Source: CBFHSD01 sp965658375
Lineage (GTDB): Bacteria > Bacteroidota > Bacteroidia > Flavobacteriales_G > Salibacteraceae
Length of the DNA stretch: 64,000 nucleotides
Direction of reading: 5' to 3'
NCBI GenBank assembly: GCA_965658375.1
Contig: CBFHSD010000003.1
Span: 35,120-99,119, forward strand
Of the stretch, positions 36,197 to 44,502 are shown piece by piece. Both the position numbers and the translations under genes were made by a program. The notes below the pieces were generated by a model. The model was not told the origin of the DNA. It did not search any database and saw nothing but the letters and a program-made list of their open reading frames with translations. Each line of letters begins with the position of its first letter. The stretch's first letter is position 1.

Positions 36197-37945
36197 ATGA
36201 AGAATCTTTGTTATCTACTATTCAGTTTTTTACTCTTGACTGGTTGCCAATCAAACAATAAAAAAGAAACTAAAACTCCAATAGAAAGCTCCCAATCTTT
36301 AAATGTACTCTTACTCGTTGGAGATGATATAGCTTTTGGAGATTTAGGTGTTTATGGGTCGGAAATTCAAACTCCAAATTTTGAGCGCCTAGCAAATGCG
36401 GGAGTTCGTTTTTCTAATTTCCATTCTTCACCAGTATGCTCAGTTACTCGGTCAATGCTTCTTACAGGTTGCAATAATATAGAGGTTGGATTGGGTTCTT
36501 TTGACTATTCATTCTACCCAGATTCTAAAGGCGAACCTGGTTACGAAGGCTATCTAACAGAAAATGCCCTAACAATTACCCAGTTATTTAAAGACGAAGG
36601 TTATGAGGTGATGAAAGTTGGAAAATGGCACTTGGGTGGCGAAGCTGAAGGCGGTGAAGGACCGTTACACTGGGGTTTTACCAAAGAATTTGGTATACTC
36701 TCAGGAGGTTCTAACCACTGGAACAACCTTCGTATGACACCTGATTTTAGTGACCCAGACTACTTAAATAAAAAATTTGAAGAGCATTGGACATTAAATG
36801 GGGAGAAATATGATAGACCAGATGGCATTTATTCAGGAGAACTTTACACGAATCAAATGCTCAACTTTATTGAAGAAGCACACGCTGATGGTAAACCTTG
36901 GTTTTCTTATATGGCATTTACAACAGCTCATTTCCCAATTCAAGCACCGCCTGAATTGGTAGATAAGCATTACCAATTTTATTTAGATAAAGGGTATGAA
37001 GGATTAAAACAATTCAGATATGAGCGACTCAAAGCAAATAAACTCATCTCTGAAATAGCTCCTCCATCTCCAGAAAACGACCTGGTAAAGAAATGGGATG
37101 AATTAAGCCAAGAAGAAAAAGAGTATCAGGCAAAAGTTTTTGCAACATATGCAGCTGAGATTGAAGATCAGGACAATAGAATTGGTCAAATGCTAGACTA
37201 CCTAAAAGAATCTGGTCAACTTGAAAACACCCTAATTGTTTATGTTTCTGACAATGGCCCTGAAGGAATGGAATCAGAAAACCCAAATACAGGTAATAAA
37301 GAACTTGGTCAATGGATTGAAAACAATTACGACACTAGCTTTGAGGCCATCGGAACTGCAAACTCATCTAACACCATCGGAACCTCATGGGCAAACGCTG
37401 CCACTGGTGGTCTTTCTTGGTGGAAGTGGTTTATCGGAGAAGGAGGTGTCCGTGTACCTATGATTATTGTTCCTCCTGGGGCAATGAGCGGAAATTATTC
37501 AAGAGCAGGAGAAATTAGCAATGTGGTTATGTCTGTGAAAGACATCCCAATGACCATATTAGACTATGCAGGAATTGAACATCCTGGAGATACATACAAT
37601 AATAAAACTGTTGTAAAACCTACTGGAATTAGCGCTCGTAGTTATTTGGATGGCTCTTCTAACGAAGTAAGAGGCGAAGATGATTGGTATGCTTTTGAAT
37701 TATTTGGAAACGGCTACCTTATGAAAGGAAACTACAAACTAATGAAAGTGCGCAAAGGTATGTTTGGAGATGGAGAATGGCACTTGTATAATGTAGTTGA
37801 AGATCCTTCTGAAAGCAAGCCTTTACAAAGTGAAATGCGCGAACGTTTTGATGAAATGCTAGGTCTTTACAACGCATATGCTTCTGAACATAACTTGGTT
37901 GAAGTAGATGAAGACTGGAACGCATTTAAAACAGCGAGTGAATAA
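36197..37945 (+). CDS. Arylsulfatase-like lipoprotein with atypical active-site motif
   Basis: Alkaline phosphatase-superfamily hydrolase. Lipoprotein signal (LLTGC, Cys17). Metal ligands GDDIAFGDLG at the N-terminus, KVGKWHLGG, and SDNGPEG further on are all present. The active-site motif that becomes formylglycine is normally CxPxR or CxAxR; here it is Cys81-Ser-Val83-Thr-Arg85 (PVCSVTRSMLLTG), with Val in the third position. Cys and Arg are kept. The enzyme may still be matured, or may act with an unmodified Cys. Substrate unknown; polysaccharide sulfate esters from algae are the usual targets in marine relatives. Confidence 0.85.
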   Translation: MKNLCYLLFSFLLLTGCQSNNKKETKTPIESSQSLNVLLLVGDDIAFGDLGVYGSEIQTPNFERLANAGVRFSNFHSSPVCSVTRSMLLTGCNNIEVGLGSFDYSFYPDSKGEPGYEGYLTENALTITQLFKDEGYEVMKVGKWHLGGEAEGGEGPLHWGFTKEFGILSGGSNHWNNLRMTPDFSDPDYLNKKFEEHWTLNGEKYDRPDGIYSGELYTNQMLNFIEEAHADGKPWFSYMAFTTAHFPIQAPPELVDKHYQFYLDKGYEGLKQFRYERLKANKLISEIAPPSPENDLVKKWDELSQEEKEYQAKVFATYAAEIEDQDNRIGQMLDYLKESGQLENTLIVYVSDNGPEGMESENPNTGNKELGQWIENNYDTSFEAIGTANSSNTIGTSWANAATGGLSWWKWFIGEGGVRVPMIIVPPGAMSGNYSRAGEISNVVMSVKDIPMTILDYAGIEHPGDTYNNKTVVKPTGISARSYLDGSSNEVRGEDDWYAFELFGNGYLMKGNYKLMKVRKGMFGDGEWHLYNVVEDPSESKPLQSEMRERFDEMLGLYNAYASEHNLVEVDEDWNAFKTASE

Positions 37946-37966
37946 TTTTTCTTCCTTAAAGAAATA

Positions 37967-38034
37967 GCTATTTTGATTAAAATAGCATGAAAGTGTTCTT
38001 ATGCTGGAGTAACAAATTTGTTACTCCAGCATAA
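37967..38034 (+). repeat. Tandem hairpins, including a 36-bp perfect palindrome
   Basis: After the sulfatase, GCTATTTT (37967-37974) pairs with AAAATAGC (37979-37986). It is followed by a 36-bp perfect palindrome at 37999-38034, centred between 38016 and 38017; each arm reads TTATGCTGGAGTAACAAA or its complement. Flanking bases extend the pairing with small bulges. There is no T-run, so it is not a standard intrinsic terminator, but it lies between convergent genes. The remaining bases to 38175 show only a short open frame without a start. Confidence 0.8.
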
Positions 38035-38175
38035 ACACCTTGTACTTATCAAAAGTAAATTCGGTATTGAACTATTGGGAAAAGACCTAATTGATAAACT
38101 GTAGCTATTTAAAGCCTCAAATAAGCGGAAAAGGAATGAAGTGGCATTATTAGAGAATAAAATGGAAGGCAAGAA

Positions 38176-40122
38176 CTATTTCACAAGCACTAACTTCGTT
38201 TTGTAACCATTCAATTCTGGCGAATGAATAAAGTAAACGCCACCACTCAATCTACTCACATCAAGCAAACCATTTTGAACTGGAAATTGGAAAGAAGAAC
38301 CATTGGCTGAAACCACATCTAGCGACTTTATAGGGTTGTCGCTTACTACATGAACCACACCTCCACTTACTGGATTAGGCCAAAGTGTTATTTCTTTTTT
38401 AGTCAACTCTTCAAAACCAACTCCTGAAACTAGTGTGCATAAACTGGTATCAGTGCATGTTCCATTCACCATTGCAACCGCATAGTTTCCACTTAAAGAA
38501 GCAGTAAAGCTGTTTGTTGATTCTCCTGCTATTGGAGCGTTTCCATTGTTGCAATCAATCCATTGGTAACTGTCATAGCCACTCATAGCAGTAAGTGTAA
38601 AACCATTTTGATTTACCGTGGCATCCAACGCATCTACGGTTAATTCTAAGGTAACAACACTATCGCAACCAGCGGTGCTAGTATAATTCTCGGTATAGCT
38701 TCCCGAACCGGTATATTGGGTACCATTCGGGCTTGTATAGGCTCCACAGTTGTTCACCACATCTGTTGTTTGAAATAACTCATTAATGGTAATATTAGAA
38801 GTAATCACACTATCACAACCTTGAGAAGATTGTAACGTGTCTATGTAAGTTCCGGAGTTGGTCGCCATTGTGCCTCCTGGCAAAGGGTAAGAGCCACAAG
38901 CAGTATCTGTAACCGTTTTTTGAAAGACGCCTACAACCGTTACATTCATCACAAATAAGCTATCACAACCCATAGAATTCTGAATGGTATCTGCATAAGT
39001 TCCCGATTGTGTGATTACTTGACCTCCTGGACTTACATAAACCGAACAAACCACAGGACTAACGGTAGAGAATGAAGGGTTATTCACTGTTAAATCAATG
39101 GTGATGATGCTATCGCATCCTACTGCATTCTGTAAAGTATCATTGAAAATAGCTGAATTGAAATAAACATCTCCTGACGGACTGGTATAAAAAGAGCACT
39201 CTGTAACCACCAAAGATGAAGTTGATGATTGTAATGCTGTAAAATCTAATGTATACACACTGTCACAACCTGCAGCGCTTGTAACAGTATCTTGGATTAC
39301 TGCACTCCCGTTTAAAACTACTCCTCCTGCAGAAGTATAAGGCACACAAGACGTTACCTGTGAAGTACCACCAGTTACGTTTCCACTAGATAGAGTTGCT
39401 CCAGTTACCCAATTGGATGTACTGCCACTCAATGAGAAGTTCTGTAATGTTCCGTTGCCGTTGCTGCCAGAAAAATCTGTTACAGTGGATACCCCATTAT
39501 TACTTCCTCCTGCTATACCATGATTGAATTTATAATAAGCAACCAAAGAAATCGGAATTGTACAAAATTCACTGTTCATGGTAGCATTGATTTGGGCTAA
39601 CGTTCTTACCGTGTTCCAAACACGTAATTCGTCAATTACACCTTCAAAGTTATTCGCTGCATCTACTCTTCGTCCTATAGAAATTGAGCCAATAGCCGTG
39701 TTTACCCCAACAGTAGTATTTTGGGTTACCTCTAATTGGCCATCTATGTACATTCTAAATTTAACTGAAGCACTGTTGTCATAAGTCACAGCCACATGGT
39801 GCCAAGCACCATCTGCAATGCTTTGTGTACTATTAAACCCGTTTCCACCAACCTCAATTCTCAATTTTCCAAAATTGATTAAGTTCAAAGTAAACCTAGA
39901 CCCTAGAGGAGACATGCTCCCTTGATCGTAAATAACTTGCTGGGTAGATTGAGAAGCGCTGGTTTTTATCCAACATTCAACGGTTCTATCGCTAGAGCCT
40001 GTTGGCCCGCTCAAAGAAGTTTGAACATAATCATTTACACCGTCAAAGTGCAATCCGTTTTGGGCAAAAGCACTAGAAAACACTAAAATGACAATAAAAA
40101 GAGATGAGAAAAACTGTTTCAT
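38176..40122 (-). CDS. LamG-domain surface adhesin with five 50-residue repeats, T9SS
   Basis: Large secreted protein, probably an adhesin or glycan-binding protein. ATG 40122 is chosen over 40143 because it begins a clean signal peptide (MKQFFSSLFIVILVFSSAFA). Domains: LamG/concanavalin-like lectin (about 22-190: LHFDGVNDYVQ, GAWHHVAVTYD, GVIDELRVWN), five repeats of exactly 50 residues (about 259-495), an Ig-like segment with YQWIDCNNG, and a T9SS C-terminal domain (ITLWPNPVSGG). No catalytic motif. Transcribed alone and divergent from lysS. Confidence 0.9.
   Translation of the reverse strand: MKQFFSSLFIVILVFSSAFAQNGLHFDGVNDYVQTSLSGPTGSSDRTVECWIKTSASQSTQQVIYDQGSMSPLGSRFTLNLINFGKLRIEVGGNGFNSTQSIADGAWHHVAVTYDNSASVKFRMYIDGQLEVTQNTTVGVNTAIGSISIGRRVDAANNFEGVIDELRVWNTVRTLAQINATMNSEFCTIPISLVAYYKFNHGIAGGSNNGVSTVTDFSGSNGNGTLQNFSLSGSTSNWVTGATLSSGNVTGGTSQVTSCVPYTSAGGVVLNGSAVIQDTVTSAAGCDSVYTLDFTALQSSTSSLVVTECSFYTSPSGDVYFNSAIFNDTLQNAVGCDSIITIDLTVNNPSFSTVSPVVCSVYVSPGGQVITQSGTYADTIQNSMGCDSLFVMNVTVVGVFQKTVTDTACGSYPLPGGTMATNSGTYIDTLQSSQGCDSVITSNITINELFQTTDVVNNCGAYTSPNGTQYTGSGSYTENYTSTAGCDSVVTLELTVDALDATVNQNGFTLTAMSGYDSYQWIDCNNGNAPIAGESTNSFTASLSGNYAVAMVNGTCTDTSLCTLVSGVGFEELTKKEITLWPNPVSGGVVHVVSDNPIKSLDVVSANGSSFQFPVQNGLLDVSRLSGGVYFIHSPELNGYKTKLVLVK
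38635..39348 (-). repeat. Five exact-period 50-residue protein repeats
   Basis: Within the LamG protein, repeat units each begin with a Cys (period 50 residues), continue with a YTSPsG-like turn, a GxYxDT-like strand, and the invariant GCDS motif also spaced exactly 50 residues. No insertion or deletion separates the five units, although the residues between motifs have diverged. Each unit has two cysteines, one at the start and one in GCDS, which probably form a disulfide. Confidence 0.9.
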
Positions 40123-40300
40123 GAGTTGGATTATTTGGTGCAAAAGAACAAAATCCTACCTTACACATTATCCATGTTAAAAATAGACCATAAAAATACT
40201 TTTGTTGTTAGATTATTTTCTCCAAACAGATAGGCAGCATTGCTTGATTTGGTTCATACTGTTGAATCTGATTGAAAGAGCCTTTATAGGAGCAGTTCAT

Positions 40301-40308
40301 TATCTTCG
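40301..40308 (+). promoter_or_regulatory. -7 element of lysS
   Basis: TATCTTCG differs from TAnnTTTG by one base. It puts the transcript start around 40314, so that the mRNA would begin directly with the hairpin at 40317-40341. The other part of this 246-base divergent gap must hold the promoter of the LamG gene, which I could not pinpoint. Confidence 0.5.
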
Positions 40309-40316
40309 CGCCACAA

Positions 40317-40345
40317 AAAAGAACCTCTCGAGGGTTCTTTTATTA
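40317..40345 (+). terminator. Terminator-like hairpin in the lysS leader
   Basis: AAAAGAACC (40317-40325) pairs with GGTTCTTTT (40333-40341), loop of 7, followed by a TA-rich tract, 23 bases before the lysS ATG. No plus-strand gene lies upstream for more than 2 kb. The hairpin is therefore either a 5' mRNA structure, an attenuator, or the end of an unrecognised short transcript. Confidence 0.65.
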
Positions 40346-40368
40346 TTTATTGAAAAGAAGTTAAATCA

Positions 40369-42090
40369 ATGAGCCAGCAACTTTCAGAACAAGAGATTGT
40401 TCGCAGAGAATCGCTCGCTAAATTACGCGAGTTGGGCATAGACCCTTATCCAGCAGCTGAATATGGCATTACACATACAGCAGCAGACTTGAAAGCCAAC
40501 TACAACGAATCAGATGAGGAATTCAAACAGGTTTCGTTGGCAGGTAGAATCATGTCTAAACGGATAATGGGTAAGGCAAGTTTTGCTGAACTCATGGATA
40601 GCTCAGGCAGGATTCAAACCTATTTCAACAGAGATGAACTGTGCCCTGGTGAAGATAAAAACATGTACAATGACGTATTCAAAAAGTTATTGGATATGGG
40701 TGATTTTATTGGTGTGAAAGGACATATGTTCACCACACAAACGGGCGAACTTTCTTTAATGGTAAAAGATCTTACAGTTCTCAGTAAATCACTCAAGCCA
40801 TTGCCCATTGTTAAGACTGATGCAGATGGCAACATACACGATGCATTTTCAGATCCTGAATTGCGCTACCGCCAGCGCTATGTAGATCTATTGGTGAATG
40901 ATGGGGTAAAAGACACCTTTATCAAGCGTACCAAGTTGATGAGTTCCATGCGCACCTTCTTCAATGAAAAGGGATACATGGAGGTTGAAACACCTATTCT
41001 ACAATCCATACCTGGTGGGGCTGCTGCTCGCCCATTTGTTACGCATCATAACGCGCTAAACGTACCCTTGTATTTGAGAATTGCCAATGAGCTTTACCTC
41101 AAAAGATTGATCGTTGGTGGTTTTGATGGTGTTTATGAATTCGCGAAAGACTTCAGAAACGAAGGAATGGACCGCACGCACAACCCAGAGTTTACGGTAA
41201 TGGAAATCTATGTAGCCTACAAAGACTACAACTGGATGATGAGCTTTACCGAGCAAATGATAGAACGTGCTGCAATGGATGTGTTGGGAACCACAGAGAT
41301 AAAAGTGGGCGATAGAGAAATCTCTCTCAAAGCACCATTTAAGCGGGTAACCATGATTGATGCGATTAAAGACCACACGGGAATTGACATTGCCGGCATG
41401 GATGAAAATCAACTGCGCGAAGTGTGTAAGAAGTTAGAGATTCAGACCGATCCATCTATGGGTAAAGGAAAGTTGATTGATGAGATTTTTGGCGAAAAAG
41501 CCGAAGGCAATTACATCCAACCAACCTTTATTACAGACTACCCGGTTGAGATGTCGCCTCTATGTAAAAAACACCGCGAGAACCCTGAACTCACCGAGCG
41601 TTTTGAATTAATGATAAACGGAAAAGAAGTGGCCAATGCCTACTCTGAGTTGAACGACCCAATTGACCAACGCGAGCGTTTTGAAGAGCAAATGAAACTG
41701 AGCGCAAAGGGAGATGATGAAGCTATGTTTATTGATCAAGATTTTTTGAGATCGCTCGAATATGGGATGCCCCCTACATCTGGTATGGGTATTGGTATAG
41801 ACCGTTTGGCGATGCTATTGACGAACCAAAGCAGCATACAAGAGGTGTTGTTCTTCCCGCAGATGAAACCTGAGGTTTGGGAAAAACAAGGGCCAGAATT
41901 GACTGAAAATGAACAATTGGTTTTTGATCAATTAAAAAGTGAAACTCCAACAACCCTAGCTGCGTTGAAAGAAAAAGCAGGCTTATCTAACAAACAATGG
42001 GATAAAGCCATGAAAGGTTTAGGCAAGCATGGCTTGACCAAGGTGACAAAAACAGACGATATTTTAATGGTTGAACTTGTAGAAGAATAA
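40369..42090 (+). CDS. lysS: Lysine--tRNA ligase
   Basis: Class II synthetase charging tRNA(Lys). N-terminal OB-fold anticodon-binding domain (about 50-150, VSLAGRIMSKRIMGKASFAE), then the catalytic domain with motif 2 (FRNEGMDRTHNPEFTVME) and motif 3 (GMGIGIDRLAMLLT). After the catalytic domain there is an extension of about 70 residues (ends KVTKTDDILMVELVEE) that looks like a small winged-helix tail, known in Bacteroidota LysRS. 573 residues. The cyclophilin gene follows after 3 bases. Confidence 0.97.
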   Translation: MSQQLSEQEIVRRESLAKLRELGIDPYPAAEYGITHTAADLKANYNESDEEFKQVSLAGRIMSKRIMGKASFAELMDSSGRIQTYFNRDELCPGEDKNMYNDVFKKLLDMGDFIGVKGHMFTTQTGELSLMVKDLTVLSKSLKPLPIVKTDADGNIHDAFSDPELRYRQRYVDLLVNDGVKDTFIKRTKLMSSMRTFFNEKGYMEVETPILQSIPGGAAARPFVTHHNALNVPLYLRIANELYLKRLIVGGFDGVYEFAKDFRNEGMDRTHNPEFTVMEIYVAYKDYNWMMSFTEQMIERAAMDVLGTTEIKVGDREISLKAPFKRVTMIDAIKDHTGIDIAGMDENQLREVCKKLEIQTDPSMGKGKLIDEIFGEKAEGNYIQPTFITDYPVEMSPLCKKHRENPELTERFELMINGKEVANAYSELNDPIDQRERFEEQMKLSAKGDDEAMFIDQDFLRSLEYGMPPTSGMGIGIDRLAMLLTNQSSIQEVLFFPQMKPEVWEKQGPELTENEQLVFDQLKSETPTTLAALKEKAGLSNKQWDKAMKGLGKHGLTKVTKTDDILMVELVEE

Positions 42091-42093
42091 GAC

Positions 42094-42525
42094 ATGACAA
42101 CAGGAACGATAAAAACAGAAAAAGGAGACATGAAAGTGTCGTTTTACGATGCTGATGCTCCAAACACGGTAGCCAACTTCGTAAAACTTTCAAAAGACGG
42201 GTATTACAACGGTTTGACTTTTCACCGTGTACTCCCAGATTTTGTAATTCAAGGTGGATGCCCAGACGGCACGGGTGCCGGTGGCCCAGGTTACAGCATT
42301 GATTGCGAATTGGATGGCGAAAACCAATTTCATGACAGAGGCGTACTATCCATGGCTCACGCAGGGAGAAACACTGGTGGCTCTCAGTTTTTCATTTGCC
42401 ACAGCAGAAACAACACTGCGCATTTAGACCGTAACCATACTTGTTTCGGAAAAGTGACAGAAGGTTTGGATGTGATTGATGATATCCGTCAAGGAGATAA
42501 AATCTTAGAAATAGTGATTGATTAA
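42094..42525 (+). CDS. Cyclophilin-type peptidyl-prolyl isomerase
   Basis: Cytoplasmic PpiB-like rotamase that speeds proline isomerisation in folding proteins. 143 residues with the fold signature FHRVLPDFVIQGG, then GTGAGGPGY, LSMAHAGRNTGGSQFFI and HLDRNHTCFGKVTEG. No signal peptide. It starts 3 bases after lysS and ends at a strong terminator, so the two are one operon. Confidence 0.93.
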   Translation: MTTGTIKTEKGDMKVSFYDADAPNTVANFVKLSKDGYYNGLTFHRVLPDFVIQGGCPDGTGAGGPGYSIDCELDGENQFHDRGVLSMAHAGRNTGGSQFFICHSRNNTAHLDRNHTCFGKVTEGLDVIDDIRQGDKILEIVID

Positions 42526-42549
42526 CACGTCAAACACTTGAGAAATATG

Positions 42550-42582
42550 AAACCGCTTGGGAAAACCTAAGCGGTTTTTTTC
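42550..42582. terminator. Terminator after the cyclophilin gene, overlapping the EamA 3' end
   Basis: AAACCGCTTGGG pairs with CCTAAGCGGTTT (42550-42561, 42566-42577), then a T-run. The stop codon and last codons of the convergent EamA gene lie in the second arm and T-run. Confidence 0.9.
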
Positions 42583-43418
42583 TTTTTAAACCTATTGCTC
42601 CAAGCCACATTTAAAATCACTCCGCCCAGAACCAGTGCTATACCTAAGCCAGTTTGCAGATTAGGAGAAATGCCAAAAAGAGTATAGTCAAAGAAAAGCG
42701 CAAAAATTATCCCGATGTATTTCAACGGGGCAATAGTATTGGCTTCTGCAGCTTGCCAGCCCTTGGTCATGTGCACTTGGGCCACTTGGGTAAAAATGCC
42801 CATCAACAACAACACGCCCCAATCCCAACCTTGGGGCCATGTCCATTGGTATAAAGAGAGCACAAACATCACAGGGGTTGCAATCAATGGAAAGTAAAAG
42901 ACCACCACCACAGGATGATCGGTATCCTTCACTTTTCGAATCATATTGTATGCCAATCCCGCAAATATGGAAGAGACTACACCAGCAATCAAATACTTGG
43001 TTTCTACATTATCATCAAAACCCTTGATTACCGCCACACCCACAAATGCGGCTAAAAAGAATAAAAACTGGACAGGCTTCAGCTTTTCACCCAAAATAAA
43101 AATGGCAAAAATAGCAGTGAAAATAGGAGATAGGTATTGAATGGTAATGGCTGTAGCAATAGGAAGGTTCTGCAAGGTGTAGAAGAAAAGTGTCAAGGCA
43201 GTCATGCCAAATAAACCTCTTAGAATCAAATACTTCTTCTGGTTCCCCCAGGGACTAATTTTTAATTTTAAAATCATGCTTACGCTCAGCACAATAGAAA
43301 CTACAGATCTAAAAAACACAATCTCAACCGTAGGTAAGTGCTGCAAATACTTCACACAAAGCTGCATGAGTGAGAAGCCTAACGCAGAGATAATCATGAA
43401 ATTTACCGCATTTTTCAC
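42567..43418 (-). CDS. EamA/DMT family transporter
   Basis: Inner-membrane metabolite transporter of the drug/metabolite superfamily with ten predicted helices in two EamA repeats (about 1-135 and 145-275). Marker segments are FRSVVSIVLSV, LPIATAITIQYLSPIFTAIF (end of first repeat) and ANTIAPLKYIGIIFALFFDY (second). Substrate unknown. The C-terminus FKKKKTA is encoded by the A-rich arm of the shared terminator. Divergent from gpsA. Confidence 0.9.
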   Translation of the reverse strand: MKNAVNFMIISALGFSLMQLCVKYLQHLPTVEIVFFRSVVSIVLSVSMILKLKISPWGNQKKYLILRGLFGMTALTLFFYTLQNLPIATAITIQYLSPIFTAIFAIFILGEKLKPVQFLFFLAAFVGVAVIKGFDDNVETKYLIAGVVSSIFAGLAYNMIRKVKDTDHPVVVVFYFPLIATPVMFVLSLYQWTWPQGWDWGVLLLMGIFTQVAQVHMTKGWQAAEANTIAPLKYIGIIFALFFDYTLFGISPNLQTGLGIALVLGGVILNVAWSNRFKKKKTA

Positions 43419-43473
43419 GCTGCAAAAGTGCTTATTCTTTTGAGATGGTATTTATTGAGCAAAAGGAATACGT

Positions 43474-43481
43474 TAGATTTG
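43474..43481 (+). promoter_or_regulatory. -7 element of gpsA
   Basis: TAGATTTG matches TAnnTTTG, 24 bases before the TTG start at 43506. Confidence 0.55.
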
Positions 43482-43505
43482 TAATCAATAGAATTCAAAG
43501 AGTAT

Positions 43506-44501
43506 TTGGAAAAACGGAGAGTTGGAGTTATTGGTAGTGGAAGCTGGGGTTCGGCCATTGTAAAAATGCTGACTCAAAACCTAGAGGATGTGCATTGGTT
43601 TGTGCGCAACCCAGAGAGTGCTGAGCACCTGAGAAACTACAGCCACAATCCCAAATACCTTCAATCGGTAGAGTTCGACTTAGAAAAACTTCACATCACT
43701 TCAGATTTAAAAGAAGTAGTCCACAACTGTGATGTGCTCTTTATGGTTACACCTTCTGCTTTTATTGTTGATTTATTTTCTGAACTCACCAAAGCAGATT
43801 TTTCTAATAAAATCATTGTTTCTGCCATCAAGGGAATAATTCCTGAATTTAACGCTATTCCAGCACGCTACTTTCACAAAACATTTGATATTCCTTACGA
43901 GCAAATTGGAATGATTTCAGGCCCGTGTCATGCTGAAGAGGTGGCTTTAGAACGTTTGAGCTACTTAACCATTGGCTGCCAGGATGAAGATATTGCACAA
44001 GAAATTTCTGAAATGTTGGCTTGCCGTTTTATAAAAACAACGGTAAGTGATGACTTATTTGGAACCGAATTGTGTGCCGTACTTAAAAACATTTACGCCA
44101 TTGCATCGGGTGTTTTCTCTGGCTTAGGATACGGAGATAACTTCCAAGCTGTATTGATTGCCAATGCTATTCAAGAAGCTGAGAGCTTTGTAGATGCCGT
44201 AAACCCTATTCACCGCGATGTACTTTCTAGTGCCTATTTAGGCGATTTACTGGTAACAGCCTATTCTAAATTTTCTAGAAACCGCACGTTTGGTTTTATG
44301 ATTGGCAAAGGCTACTCTGTAAAAACAGCTCAACTTGAAATGGATATGATTGCAGAAGGCTATTATGCTGTGAACAGCATCATGGAAATGAACAAGAAAT
44401 TCATGGTAGAAATTCCGATTTGCGAAGCCGTTTACAACATTGTATACGAGCGTATTTCTCCTTATTTAGAAACTAAGATTTTAGCCGATAAACTGAGCTA
44501 G
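43506..44501 (+). CDS. gpsA: NAD(P)-dependent glycerol-3-phosphate dehydrogenase
   Basis: Reduces dihydroxyacetone phosphate to sn-glycerol-3-phosphate for phospholipid synthesis. N-terminal NAD(P) motif GVIGSGSWGSAIVKML (about residues 7-22), VSAIKGI, GPCHAEEVA, catalytic Lys in CAVLKNIYAIASG, and NRTFGFMIGKG. The start is TTG at 43506; no ATG or GTG is nearby that keeps the Rossmann strand, and the -7 element at 43474 fits. 331 residues. Convergent with uvrC, only one base between the stops. Confidence 0.94.
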   Translation: MEKRRVGVIGSGSWGSAIVKMLTQNLEDVHWFVRNPESAEHLRNYSHNPKYLQSVEFDLEKLHITSDLKEVVHNCDVLFMVTPSAFIVDLFSELTKADFSNKIIVSAIKGIIPEFNAIPARYFHKTFDIPYEQIGMISGPCHAEEVALERLSYLTIGCQDEDIAQEISEMLACRFIKTTVSDDLFGTELCAVLKNIYAIASGVFSGLGYGDNFQAVLIANAIQEAESFVDAVNPIHRDVLSSAYLGDLLVTAYSKFSRNRTFGFMIGKGYSVKTAQLEMDMIAEGYYAVNSIMEMNKKFMVEIPICEAVYNIVYERISPYLETKILADKLS

Positions 44502-44502
44502 T

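Noticed and set aside
37988..38103. Open stretch after the sulfatase encoding KSKFGIELLGKDLIDKL
   Set aside because: Protein-like, but it is short, has no proper start codon, runs through the palindrome and matches no family I know. It could be a gene remnant.
38635..39348. Regular repeats considered as a CRISPR array
   Set aside because: Period is 150 bases, repeats are imperfect at DNA level and are in frame in a protein; no cas genes.
40301..40368. T-box riboswitch in front of lysS
   Set aside because: The leader is only about 55 bases, too short for a T-box, and lacks the T-box sequence and specifier stem.
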